Source: Chryseobacterium sp. T16E-39 (lineage in GTDB: Bacteria > Bacteroidota > Bacteroidia > Flavobacteriales > Weeksellaceae). Taken from it: DNA of 64,000 bases. Under the pieces are notes generated by a model. The model was not told where the DNA came from and ran no database searches. It worked only from the letters and a program-made list of their open reading frames with translations. This document shows positions 35,232-43,654 of this stretch, piece after piece (within the stretch, counting starts at the first letter, position 1; every line of letters starts with the position of its first letter). The stretch lies in the NCBI RefSeq assembly GCF_002216065.1, contig NZ_CP022282.1:4650001-4714000 (forward strand), given 5' to 3'. The position numbers were made by a program, and so were the translations under genes.

Positions 35232-35260
35232 AAACCGTTCAGTAGTATACTGAACGGTTT
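35232..35260 (-). terminator. Intrinsic terminator of prfC
   Basis: Perfect 13-bp stem AAACCGTTCAGTA / TACTGAACGGTTT, 3-base loop, T-run on the minus side. Confidence 0.85.
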
Positions 35261-35283
35261 CCATATTTTTAAGATAAATACTC

Positions 35284-36876
35284 CTATTGATTAAATTCAC
35301 TGATGAAATGTAACTTTACATTCGGGAATTTTTCCTGTGTCATATGAATGGTGAAAGAAGAATCTGCTAAAAATACCAATTGATTGTATTTATCTCTGGC
35401 TAAGAACCTCTGTTTTAGCCTTGCAAACTCCTTAAATTCCTCAGATTTTTCATCGGCTTCTACCCAGCATGCTTTATGCATGGATAATGGCTCGTAAGTA
35501 CATTTAGCGCCATATTCGTGTTCAAGACGGTATTGAATAACCTCATACTGAAGTGCACCTACCGTTCCAATGATCTTTCTGTTATTCATTTCAAGGGTAA
35601 ATAGCTGGGCTACCCCTTCATCCATAAGCTGATCAATACCTTTAGCCAATTGTTTAGCTTTAAGTGGGTCATTATTATTAATATAACGGAAATGTTCAGG
35701 AGAAAAGCTAGGAACTCCTTTAAAGCTTAATTTTTCTCCACCGGTAAGAGTATCACCGATTCTGAAACTTCCTGTATCGTGCAATCCAACAATATCACCT
35801 GGGAAACTTTCGTCTACAACTTCTTTTTTATCCGCAAAGAAAGCATTTGGAGATGAAAATTTCATCTTTTTACCTTCTCTTACCAATAAATAATTTTCAT
35901 TTCTTTTAAAGGTCCCGGAAACAATCTTTACAAATGCCAATCGGTCTCTGTGTTTTGGATCCATATTGGCATGGATCTTAAATACGAATCCTGTAAAAGT
36001 ATTTTCTTCAGGTTTTACAATACGCGTATCACTTTCTTTAGGTTGTGGCATTGGGGCAATCTCAATAAAAGCGTCTAATAGCTCACGTACTCCAAAGTTA
36101 TTTAAAGCTGAACCAAAGAAAACAGGTTGAAGATCACCTTTCATATAATCTTCACGGCTGAATTCAGGGTAAACAGATTGTACCAGTTCAAGTTCCTCAC
36201 GTAAAGACTTCGCTGCCTTTTCTCCGATTAACTCATCGATTGCTGGATCATTGATATTGTCAAACTTTACGGTCTCTCCGACTTTTTGTTTTTTCTCTTC
36301 CAGGAATAACTGAATATTATTTTCCCAGATATTATAAATACCCTGGAAATCACTTCCCATTCCTATAGGTAAAGAAAGAGGAACTACACTTAATCCTAAC
36401 TTTTGCTCAACTTCATCAAGGAGGTCAAAAGCATCCTTACCTTCACGATCCAGCTTGTTGATGAAAACCAACATTGGAATGTTTCTCATTCTGCAAACCT
36501 GAACTAATTTTTCAGTTTGCTCTTCGACCCCTTTTGCAACGTCAATAACAACGATCACAGAATCTACTGCGGTTAATGTTCTATAGGTGTCCTCTGCGAA
36601 ATCTTTGTGACCCGGAGTATCGAGAATATTTATTTTGTGTCCTTTATATTCAAAAGCTAATACGGAAGTAGCTACCGAGATTCCTCTTTGTCTCTCGATT
36701 TCCATAAAGTCGGAAGTTGCTCCTTTTTTTATTTTATTGGATTTTACAGCACCCGCTTCCTGGATAGCTCCTCCGAAAAGGAGTAACTTTTCTGTAAGAG
36801 TGGTTTTTCCGGCATCGGGGTGAGAAATGATCCCAAATGTTTTTCTTTTTTGTATTTCTTTGATTAAGTCTGACAT
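35284..36876 (-). CDS. prfC: Peptide chain release factor 3
   Basis: 530 residues, full length. Translational GTPase: P-loop SHPDAGKTTLTEKLL, switch II DTPGHKDFAEDTYRTL, the NKLD motif (INKLDREG), followed by the EF-Tu domain 2-like barrel and the RF3 C-terminal domain. RF3 removes RF1/RF2 from ribosomes after termination. The sequence QRGISVATS at switch I is typical of RF3 rather than EF-G. Single-gene unit with its own terminator; divergent from the CPBP protease gene. Confidence 0.96.
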   Translation of the reverse strand: MSDLIKEIQKRKTFGIISHPDAGKTTLTEKLLLFGGAIQEAGAVKSNKIKKGATSDFMEIERQRGISVATSVLAFEYKGHKINILDTPGHKDFAEDTYRTLTAVDSVIVVIDVAKGVEEQTEKLVQVCRMRNIPMLVFINKLDREGKDAFDLLDEVEQKLGLSVVPLSLPIGMGSDFQGIYNIWENNIQLFLEEKKQKVGETVKFDNINDPAIDELIGEKAAKSLREELELVQSVYPEFSREDYMKGDLQPVFFGSALNNFGVRELLDAFIEIAPMPQPKESDTRIVKPEENTFTGFVFKIHANMDPKHRDRLAFVKIVSGTFKRNENYLLVREGKKMKFSSPNAFFADKKEVVDESFPGDIVGLHDTGSFRIGDTLTGGEKLSFKGVPSFSPEHFRYINNNDPLKAKQLAKGIDQLMDEGVAQLFTLEMNNRKIIGTVGALQYEVIQYRLEHEYGAKCTYEPLSMHKACWVEADEKSEEFKEFARLKQRFLARDKYNQLVFLADSSFTIHMTQEKFPNVKLHFISEFNQ

Positions 36877-37080
36877 AGTGTATTTTGAAGTTGCAAAAAT
36901 CGTGATTTTTTATGAGGTTGTCAAATTAATTACAAAACAAAAATCAAAGTCCCTATTTTTTGCAGGGGAATTGATCTTATACTGTCTGTTTTTATATCAG
37001 CAAAAAAGCTGGATTTTTTGAAATACTTTACTTTTCATGAACGGAGAAAAGCTTTTTAGGACAAGAATTTTCTTTTTTTG

Positions 37081-37111
37081 TTGCCTAAGGCTGTTAAAAA
37101 AATTACCTTTG
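37081..37111 (+). promoter_or_regulatory. Promoter of the CPBP protease operon
   Basis: TTG (37081-37083), 20-base spacer, TACCTTTG (37104-37111; exact TAnnTTTG). Transcription would start near 37117, which places the longer upstream start at 37037 outside the mRNA and supports the ATG at 37139. Confidence 0.7.
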
Positions 37112-37138
37112 TTTATTCAATTATTACAAAGAAAAAAC

Positions 37139-37969
37139 ATGGAAAACAGCAAATATCCAAACTATACTTTCACATGGATCGGAGGTGTTGTTTTGCTAGG
37201 TGGGTTATTTGTAGGAACGTTATTCGTTACTTTTTTAAATTTCTTTTGGATGATTATCTTTAAAGAAAACCTGCAATTAAAAGATTGGTTTTTTATGTTT
37301 TCAAATGCCGCAGGCTTTTTAACTGCCATTGCTTTTTTTGATTTTTTCATTGTAAGGCCAACCACAAAACAGAAACTGAACTTTAATTTTTCACCAACTA
37401 ATTTTTATACTTATCTCCTCATATTTCCTTTAATGATCGGAATGATGCTTATTGCTGAATTTATAACTTCCCAAATTCCAATAACGGGTCCTTTTTTTGG
37501 TAAGTATTATGAATTTTTCAGCGACCTGATGAATCAGTTGACAGATGACCCCGTTGTAATGATTATTACGGCTGTAATTATGGCTCCTATTTTTGAGGAA
37601 ATTATTTTTAGAGGAATTATTCAGAGGGGGCTAATCAATAAGGGAGTAAAACCATGGAAAGCGATTTTATATGCTTCCATTATCTTCGGATTGGTACATG
37701 GGAATCCATGGCAGTTTGTAGGTGCCGTTCTATTAGGTTGTGTTTTAGGACTTGTGTATTATAAAACCAAATCCCTTTTATTGCCAATGCTTTTGCATGG
37801 CTTTAATAACCTTTGTTCCTCGTTATTGATTACTTATACAAAAAATGAAAGTTTTTCAGGAGCATTCAAAGTTTCTGAATGGATATTATTAGCAGTTGGA
37901 ATTGTACTTTTTTCTTTATTCTATTATCTTTTTATGAAAAAGTATAAAGTACATTACTCAGAAATTTAA
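37139..37969 (+). CDS. CPBP-family intramembrane glutamic endopeptidase (Rce1-like)
   Basis: 276 residues from the ATG at 37139; an earlier in-frame ATG at 37037 is rejected because a consensus promoter lies between. Polytopic, about seven helices. The Abi/CPBP motifs are visible: motif 1 EEIIFRGIIQRG (catalytic Glu pair and Arg), motif 2 FGLVHGNPWQF (His), motif 3 LLHGFNN (His, Asn). Family members process prenylated proteins, bacteriocins or signalling peptides; the substrate here is unknown. It precedes rdgB by 8 bases, suggesting one operon. Confidence 0.87.
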   Translation: MENSKYPNYTFTWIGGVVLLGGLFVGTLFVTFLNFFWMIIFKENLQLKDWFFMFSNAAGFLTAIAFFDFFIVRPTTKQKLNFNFSPTNFYTYLLIFPLMIGMMLIAEFITSQIPITGPFFGKYYEFFSDLMNQLTDDPVVMIITAVIMAPIFEEIIFRGIIQRGLINKGVKPWKAILYASIIFGLVHGNPWQFVGAVLLGCVLGLVYYKTKSLLLPMLLHGFNNLCSSLLITYTKNESFSGAFKVSEWILLAVGIVLFSLFYYLFMKKYKVHYSEI

Positions 37970-37977
37970 TTAAAAAA

Positions 37978-38574
37978 ATGAAAAAGGATATGGAATTATT
38001 AGTGGCTACACACAATCAGCATAAAAAAGAAGAAATTCAACAAATACTGGGAACAGATTATGTTGTTAAAAGTCTCACGGATTATGATATCCATGAGGAA
38101 ATTGTAGAAGATGGGGACTCCTTTAACGCAAACGCGCTTATCAAAGCAAAATATTGTTTCGAGAAAACTGGAATTCCAAGTTTGGGAGATGACAGCGGAC
38201 TTGTTGTGGATGCTTTGGACGGAAGGCCGGGTATTTTTTCTGCACGGTATGCAGGGGATCATGATTTTGGTAAAAACATTGAAAAAGTGTTGTCTGAAAT
38301 GGAGGGGGTCGAAAACAGGAAAGCTTATTTTATCACTGTTTTATGCTATTATGATGAAAATGGAGCCCAGTATTTTGAGGGAAGAGCAAATGGAAATCTT
38401 TTAACCGAAAATAAAGGGCATAAAGGATTTGGATATGATCCGATTTTTGTTCCTGAAGGATATGAAAAGACATTTGCTGAAATGAATCCTGAAGATAAAA
38501 ACAAGATCAGCCACCGTAAGCAGGCACTGGATCTATTTTTAGATCATTTGAAAATTGCTTATGAGCAGCAATAA
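37978..38574 (+). CDS. rdgB: Non-canonical purine NTP pyrophosphatase (RdgB/HAM1)
   Basis: 198 residues, standard length. Substrate motifs of the ITPase family: VATHNQHKKEEI at the start, the GDDSGLVVDALDGRPGIFSARYAG loop, FGYDPIFVPEG, and the terminal SHRKQAL. Hydrolyses dITP, XTP and related nucleotides to monophosphates to keep them out of DNA. Two start codons four residues apart are possible (37978, 37990). Part of a run of genes (CPBP protease, rdgB, rnz, TIGR02757) closely spaced on one strand. Confidence 0.95.
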   Translation: MKKDMELLVATHNQHKKEEIQQILGTDYVVKSLTDYDIHEEIVEDGDSFNANALIKAKYCFEKTGIPSLGDDSGLVVDALDGRPGIFSARYAGDHDFGKNIEKVLSEMEGVENRKAYFITVLCYYDENGAQYFEGRANGNLLTENKGHKGFGYDPIFVPEGYEKTFAEMNPEDKNKISHRKQALDLFLDHLKIAYEQQ

Positions 38575-38633
38575 TGATTCTGGAAGTGGCTATATCCAGA
38601 ATTTCTGTCGTACATTTGTTATAAACTATTGAT

Positions 38634-39548
38634 TTGAGTACTTATTTAACGATATTAGGCTTTAATTCAGCAATTCCGACCATTAACACTTCTCCTACGG
38701 CGCAGTTGTTAGAAATGGAAGAAAGACATTTTCTCATCGACTGTGGGGAAGGTACACAGGTACAGTTGAGAAAGGCAAAGGCAAGGTTTTCGAAAATTAA
38801 TCATATTTTTATTTCACACCTTCATGGTGATCATTGTTTTGGACTGCCGGGTCTTATTGCATCTTTTAGATTGTTGGGAAGGGAAACTCCCCTTCACGTG
38901 TACGGACCAAAGGGAATCAAAAAAATGCTTGAAACTATCTTTACCATTACAGAAACTCATCGTGGCTTTGAAGTTGTTTATCATGAGTTGGATAAAGATT
39001 ATTCTGAAAAGATTTATGAGGATCATAGAGTAGAAGTATATACGATACCTTTGGATCACAGAATTTACTGCAATGGTTATCTTTTTAAAGAAAAGCCAAA
39101 AGACAGGCATATTAACATGAAAGAGATTTCGAAATACAACGAAATTGAAGTTTGTGATTATCATAATATAAAAGCAGGAAAGGATTTTGTTCTCAGCGAT
39201 GGATATGTTTTGAAAAATGAAGTATTAACTGTTGATCCTATGCCGTCCGTTTCTTATGCTTTCTGCAGCGATACAAGATATCTTGAAACAGTGATTCCGA
39301 TTATTAAGAATGTAACTGTTTTATATCATGAATCTACCTTTTTACATGATTTAAAGGAAATGGCAGATTATACAGGACATGCTACAGCTTTAGAAGCTGC
39401 CACTATAGCACAGAAAGCTGAAGTAGGCAAATTAATTTTAGGACATTTTTCAAACAGATATGGGGATTTGACTGTATTTACAGATGAAGCCAGAACTATT
39501 TTCCCCAACACATTTCTGCCAAAAGCACTGGAAAGTGTGAAAATTTGA
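38634..39548 (+). CDS. rnz: Ribonuclease Z (tRNA 3'-endonuclease)
   Basis: 304 residues. Metallo-beta-lactamase fold with the zinc motif HLHGDH at 62-67 (H62, H64, D66, H67), plus downstream ligands (SDTRYLE, GH in TGHATALEAA, and LGHFSNRY). Cleaves 3' trailers from tRNA precursors. Start is TTG at 38634: a TAA stop lies just upstream at 38622-38624, so no ATG is available, and the sequence begins with the usual TYLTILG. Its stop overlaps the region before the next gene by ~10 bases, consistent with operon organisation. Confidence 0.94.
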   Translation: MSTYLTILGFNSAIPTINTSPTAQLLEMEERHFLIDCGEGTQVQLRKAKARFSKINHIFISHLHGDHCFGLPGLIASFRLLGRETPLHVYGPKGIKKMLETIFTITETHRGFEVVYHELDKDYSEKIYEDHRVEVYTIPLDHRIYCNGYLFKEKPKDRHINMKEISKYNEIEVCDYHNIKAGKDFVLSDGYVLKNEVLTVDPMPSVSYAFCSDTRYLETVIPIIKNVTVLYHESTFLHDLKEMADYTGHATALEAATIAQKAEVGKLILGHFSNRYGDLTVFTDEARTIFPNTFLPKALESVKI

Positions 39549-39556
39549 GAGAAACT

Positions 39557-40324
39557 ATGAATTTTGAAGAGTTAAAAGATTTTTTGAATGAAAAATCTGA
39601 TCAGTATAATAGTGTTGATTTTATTGAAAATGATCCGGTTCAGATTCCGCATCGTTTTTCTATAAAACAGGACATTGAAATAGCCGGCTTTCTGGCTGCA
39701 ACGATATCCTGGGGGAACAGAAAGGCTATTATTAAATCGGCTGAAAAAATGCTGGATATTATGGGGAACTCTCCCTATGATTTTGTGATGAATTTTTCAG
39801 AAAAAGATTTGGAATCCATTCGGGAGAAAAATATTCATAGAACTTTTAATGGTGAAGATTTTATTTATTTCATTAAACAGTTCAATAAAATTTATAAAGA
39901 AAATGACAGTTTGGAAAACTTATTTGAAGTGAAGGATTCTGAAATTAATTTTCTGCATGCCATAGAGCGTTTTAGGAGCTCTTTTTTAGAAACAGAAAAG
40001 CATAGAAGCCATAAACATATAAGTTCTCCCTATAAAAACTCTTCCTCAAAAAGAATTGTGATGTTTCTGCGTTGGATGGTAAGGAAAGACAAACGGAGTG
40101 TAGATTTCGGGATCTGGGAAAATATTGACCAAAAATATTTATCTATTCCATTGGATGTACATACGGGAAATATTTCAAGAAAACTGAATTTAATAACCAG
40201 AACACAGAACGATTGGAAGACCGTAGAAGAGCTGGACAGGGTCATCAGACAATTTGATGATAAAGATCCTGCAAAATATGATTTTGCATTGTTTGGATTA
40301 GGAGTAAGTAAAGAATTTTTATAA
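39557..40324 (+). CDS. TIGR02757 family (DUF2400) protein
   Basis: 255 residues from the ATG at 39557 (a TTG 12 bases earlier overlaps the rnz stop and is less likely). Matches the uncharacterised TIGR02757/DUF2400 group common in Bacteroidota: IPHRFSIKQDIEIAGFLAATISWGNRKAII near the start, MFLRWMVRKD, and IPLDVHTGNISRKLNL followed by DPAKYDFALFGLG at the end. These resemble a HhH-GPD/endonuclease III-type fold lacking an iron-sulphur cluster, but no activity is known. Next to rnz and the heptad protein in a run of co-oriented genes. Confidence 0.84.
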   Translation: MNFEELKDFLNEKSDQYNSVDFIENDPVQIPHRFSIKQDIEIAGFLAATISWGNRKAIIKSAEKMLDIMGNSPYDFVMNFSEKDLESIREKNIHRTFNGEDFIYFIKQFNKIYKENDSLENLFEVKDSEINFLHAIERFRSSFLETEKHRSHKHISSPYKNSSSKRIVMFLRWMVRKDKRSVDFGIWENIDQKYLSIPLDVHTGNISRKLNLITRTQNDWKTVEELDRVIRQFDDKDPAKYDFALFGLGVSKEFL

Positions 40325-40334
40325 AGTTGAAGTA

Positions 40335-40886
40335 ATGAAATCGCATATTGAGAAAACAGAAACTCTGGAAAAGATTGCTAATGGGATTACCTGGTGGATT
40401 GGTTCTATTCCTTCTCTTATTGCCCATACATTGTTTTTTATTATTTCATTTCTTCTTCCGATACTGCATATTGTAGAGTTTGATAAGATGCTTCTTATTC
40501 TTACAACAGTAGTGTCATTGGAGGCAATTTATCTTGCTATTTTTATCCAGATGTCTGTCAATCGAAGCCACGAAAAAATTGAAGATATTCAGGAAGATAT
40601 TGAAGATATTCAGGAAGATATCGAAGAGATCAGTGAAGATATTGAGGAGATCAGTGAGGATATCGAGGAGATTAGCGAAGATATTGAGGAGATCAATGAG
40701 GACATTGAAGATATTCAGGAAGACATTGAAGAGATCAACGAAGATGAAGATGATGAAGATCACAATGAAAGAGCAAAGAAAGTAATATTAAAAAGCAGTG
40801 TAAATTCCAATAAGAACGAAATTAAAGCATTGAAAGATATAATTTTGCAGCTTAAAAATGAAATTAATGAGCTAAAGAAAGATTAA
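40335..40886 (+). CDS. Membrane protein with an eight-heptad acidic coiled coil
   Basis: 183 residues. Residues 1-20 are soluble; two hydrophobic helices follow (about 24-48 and 52-73; ISFLLPILHIVEFDKMLLILTT spans the turn), then NRSHEK. Residues 80-135 are exactly eight contiguous heptads (EDIEEIS, EDIEDIQ and EDIEEIN forms) with Ile at both a and d, then an acidic tail (EDEDDEDH) and a lysine-rich coiled-coil end (NEIKALKDII). The membrane part resembles DUF1003-like proteins, not securely. Ile at a and d favours trimers in model coiled coils, so an oligomeric membrane stalk is plausible. Follows TIGR02757 by 10 bases; function unknown. Confidence 0.75.
   Translation: MKSHIEKTETLEKIANGITWWIGSIPSLIAHTLFFIISFLLPILHIVEFDKMLLILTTVVSLEAIYLAIFIQMSVNRSHEKIEDIQEDIEDIQEDIEEISEDIEEISEDIEEISEDIEEINEDIEDIQEDIEEINEDEDDEDHNERAKKVILKSSVNSNKNEIKALKDIILQLKNEINELKKD
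40572..40739 (+). repeat. 21-base tandem repeat (eight units) encoding acidic heptads
   Basis: Eight units of 21 bases in frame, with codons GAAGATATTGAAGAGATC and variants; the protein repeat is perfect in length though bases vary at third positions. In-frame gain or loss of units would lengthen or shorten the coiled coil without a frameshift. Confidence 0.9.
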
Positions 40887-41122
40887 TTTTAAGTTAAATC
40901 TATCATTTAAATTAAAAAAATAAATTCTGGAGTGTGATGATTTATCAGTCTTTTTTATTTGTATGATTGTTGATTTTTAAATAAATAGTTTATATAGTTG
41001 TTGAAAATTAGAGTTTTATTGTGAATTTATAAATTTGACTCAACTTATTTATATTGGGTTAATTGATAAAATAATAGTCTTATGAAAGTATTTTTTGCTA
41101 TTTTTGAACAAACAACAACAAA
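40887..41122. other. Gap before the anchor-L genes
   Basis: 236 very AT-rich bases. I see no gene; the only recognisable element is the -7 promoter sequence at its right end (41099-41106). Confidence 0.5.
41099..41106 (+). promoter_or_regulatory. -7 element of anchor-L gene 1
   Basis: TATTTTTG, an exact TAnnTTTG, 16 bases before the ATG. No matching -33 element at the expected spacing. Confidence 0.5.
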
Positions 41123-43483
41123 ATGTTAAATTATAGACCGAAAAACTACTTTTTCTTATTGGTATTGTTATTAGTTTCTGTTTCTGTATTTTCTCAGAGA
41201 AAACCTCTCAAAAGTATAGTGACGTCAGCAAACAACAAAGCCGGGGTTTTTATAGATGTAAATGCTGCCGGTTATGCACCGTCCAGTTATTCTCCGGATC
41301 AACTTGTGAAAGATATTCTTATTAATGGTGGATCAACATGTTCAGTACCTAATGTAACAAATGTGTCAGTGACTCCTAATCATCCGGCAACTAATAATGA
41401 TCGGTTTTGGGGGTATTTCAACAAAGGGACGACAAATTTTCCTTTTACAGATGGTATTGTTTTAACTACAGGTCATGCCGTGCAGGCGGGAAATGTAGCA
41501 TCCTCTGTAAGTGTAGATGTTGTTGGTGCCGGGATTAATGATCCTGATTTGGTAGCAGCAGTTCCTATCACCAACCCTAGTGATCAATATAAAGATAATG
41601 TAATGTTGGAGTTTGATTTTGTACCCAACTCTAATCAGGTGAAGTTTAATTATCTTTTTGCTTCCGAAGAATATACAGGAAGTTATCCATGTCAATATTC
41701 TGATGCATTTGCTTTATTGATTAAACCTGTTAGTGGAGGTCCTTATGTGAATGTTGCTGTTTTACCAGGAACGGCAGGACCCGTGAGTATGACGAATATT
41801 CACCCTGTTATTACGGGACCTGGAGGATGTGCTGCTATCAACGAAAATTATTTCGCAGGATATAATTCTGTAGCTAATGTTGTAACAAATTATGAAGGGA
41901 GAACAGTTCCTTTAACTGCAATTGCAGATGTTACACCAGGAGTTGCTTATCATTTTAAAATGGTTTTATCTGACTACAGAGATACGGGTTATGATTCTGC
42001 TGTATTTATTGAAGGAGGATCTTTTGATATTGGAATTAAAATTACTGACGGAGCCGGAACTATATTGCCTGACACAATTCATATGTGTGACAATACCCCT
42101 CAAATTTTAAAAGCTCAGGTTAGTGCGATACCAGGAATGACTTTCCAATGGTTTAAAAATGGGGTTGCTATTCCAGGTGCTACCAATATTCAATATGTAG
42201 CAACCCAACCAGGGGTATATGAGGTGAAAGTTTCTGTACCTGGAAATCAATGTCCTGGATCAGCGACTATTACTATCATAGGAGGGACTACGCCTACAGC
42301 ACACGATGCTACATTGAAGATTTGTACTACTCCAAACGCTCTCAATTTTGATTTAAATACAGCAATACCATTAATAAGTACAACTTCGGGCGCTGTATTC
42401 CATTTTTACGTGAATCAGGCTGATGCTGTTGCACAAAATAATAGCTTTATCACTAATTTGTCAAGTTTTGATGGTACGGATGGCCAAATCTTGTATGTGG
42501 TCGTTTCTAATGGAGCATTTTGTAGCAAAATGGTAAAGCTGACTTTAGTAAAAGAAGCCACACCGGTTACTCAGCTCATTTCATCAAAAATGAAAATATG
42601 TTCAGGTGAATCTGTTTTATTAACAGCTTCGGGTGGTGTTACTTATCTGTGGAGCGATGTTTCTACAAGTGGACCGACAAGAACCGTAAGCCCTACTCAG
42701 ACTACTACTTATACCGTATATGCTATTGGAGCAAAAGGATGTAAATCATTATTACCTGCTTCTGTAACAGTAGAAGTAGTACCAGCAATCACGTCTAATC
42801 TTAGTGGTGGAATGATATGTACTGGGGACCAGATTACCTTAGATGCCGGAGCAGGACCGAATTATAGCTATACATGGAATACTGGTTCAACCACTCAAAC
42901 GATTACAGCAGCCACTCCAGGTACCTATACTGTAACTATTGATAATGGTGTTTGTTCCAAAGTGTTTACTACTCAGGTAATCCAGGCTATCATTCCAGTA
43001 GTTATCAAAGCTGATTATAATGCTGATGGAACAATGATTATTACAGCAAGTAATCCAAGTAATGGAATTCTGGAATATTCAATTGATAATGGGTTAACAT
43101 GGCAACCATCAAACGTGTTCCATAATGTTCCAAATAATAAATTAATAACAATCAGAGTTCGGGTGAAAAATACTAGTTGTGTTGGCTTCCTGGAGTATTT
43201 TACATTCATAATGAAAAATGTAATTACACCAAATGGAGATAATGTGAATGATATTATTGATTTTAGAGGAATCAACGAGTATAAAGATTTCACAGCGAGC
43301 ATATTTGACCGCTATGGACGTGAGGTGTATAAAGCTGAAAAGGTGAGACCTTACTGGGATGGATATTTCCAGGGTAAACGATTACCTTCTTCATCTTACT
43401 GGTATCAGGTGACTTTTGAAGATCCTGCGAGTAAAGAAAAAGCCGTAAAAACAGGCTGGATTTTATTGAAAAATTTCGAATAA
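41123..43483 (+). CDS. Choice-of-anchor L surface protein 1 with T9SS type B (CHU_C) sorting domain
   Basis: 786 residues. Signal peptide (about 1-25, ending VFSQ), then the choice-of-anchor L domain (~30-330: AGVFIDVNAAGYAPSSY start, DGIVLTTG, LEFDFVP, FLFASEEYTGSYP, FALLIKP). Ig-like beta modules follow (~330-690; SVLLTASGGVTYLW, GDQITLDAGAGPNYSYTW), and the gliding-motility-associated C-terminal (type B) domain closes it (~700-786: ITPNGDNVNDIIDF, FDRYGREVYKA, YWDGYFQGKRLPSSSYWYQV, WILLKN). It should be exported by T9SS and held at the surface. Adhesin-like; no enzyme motif seen. Confidence 0.88.
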   Translation: MLNYRPKNYFFLLVLLLVSVSVFSQRKPLKSIVTSANNKAGVFIDVNAAGYAPSSYSPDQLVKDILINGGSTCSVPNVTNVSVTPNHPATNNDRFWGYFNKGTTNFPFTDGIVLTTGHAVQAGNVASSVSVDVVGAGINDPDLVAAVPITNPSDQYKDNVMLEFDFVPNSNQVKFNYLFASEEYTGSYPCQYSDAFALLIKPVSGGPYVNVAVLPGTAGPVSMTNIHPVITGPGGCAAINENYFAGYNSVANVVTNYEGRTVPLTAIADVTPGVAYHFKMVLSDYRDTGYDSAVFIEGGSFDIGIKITDGAGTILPDTIHMCDNTPQILKAQVSAIPGMTFQWFKNGVAIPGATNIQYVATQPGVYEVKVSVPGNQCPGSATITIIGGTTPTAHDATLKICTTPNALNFDLNTAIPLISTTSGAVFHFYVNQADAVAQNNSFITNLSSFDGTDGQILYVVVSNGAFCSKMVKLTLVKEATPVTQLISSKMKICSGESVLLTASGGVTYLWSDVSTSGPTRTVSPTQTTTYTVYAIGAKGCKSLLPASVTVEVVPAITSNLSGGMICTGDQITLDAGAGPNYSYTWNTGSTTQTITAATPGTYTVTIDNGVCSKVFTTQVIQAIIPVVIKADYNADGTMIITASNPSNGILEYSIDNGLTWQPSNVFHNVPNNKLITIRVRVKNTSCVGFLEYFTFIMKNVITPNGDNVNDIIDFRGINEYKDFTASIFDRYGREVYKAEKVRPYWDGYFQGKRLPSSSYWYQVTFEDPASKEKAVKTGWILLKNFE

Positions 43484-43501
43484 TGTATTAATCATATTTG
43501 T

Positions 43502-43530
43502 AAAAAGACTAACTATTTGTTAGTCTTTTT
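43502..43530 (+). terminator. Terminator after anchor-L gene 1
   Basis: Perfect 12-bp stem AAAAAGACTAAC / GTTAGTCTTTTT, 5-nt loop, T-run. Confidence 0.85.
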
Positions 43531-43605
43531 TTGTTTTTCACTTATATTAAAAGAAATATTTTAGTATAAATATGTTTATATTATTAATAATACAATTTGA
43601 ATTGA

Positions 43606-43638
43606 TTTGAATTTCAATCAAAAAAAATAGTATTTTTG
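43606..43638 (+). promoter_or_regulatory. Promoter of anchor-L gene 2
   Basis: TTTG (43606-43609), 21-base spacer, TATTTTTG (43631-43638). Ends 16 bases before the ATG. The following bases (TTGAAAACAA) resemble those before anchor-L gene 3. Confidence 0.65.
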
Positions 43639-43654
43639 TTGAAAACAATATAAA

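Noticed and set aside
37037..37138. N-terminal extension of the CPBP protease (start at 37037)
   Set aside because: A consensus promoter (37081-37111) lies within it, so the start would not be on the transcript; the ATG at 37139 fits better.
40572..40739. Possible CRISPR-like array
   Set aside because: Units are contiguous 21-mers without spacers and code for in-frame heptads.
40515..40763. Leftward ORF with regular Ile/Phe/Asn repeats opposite the heptad gene
   Set aside because: It is the antisense reading of the 21-base repeat; the sense frame has start context, membrane helices and operon position.
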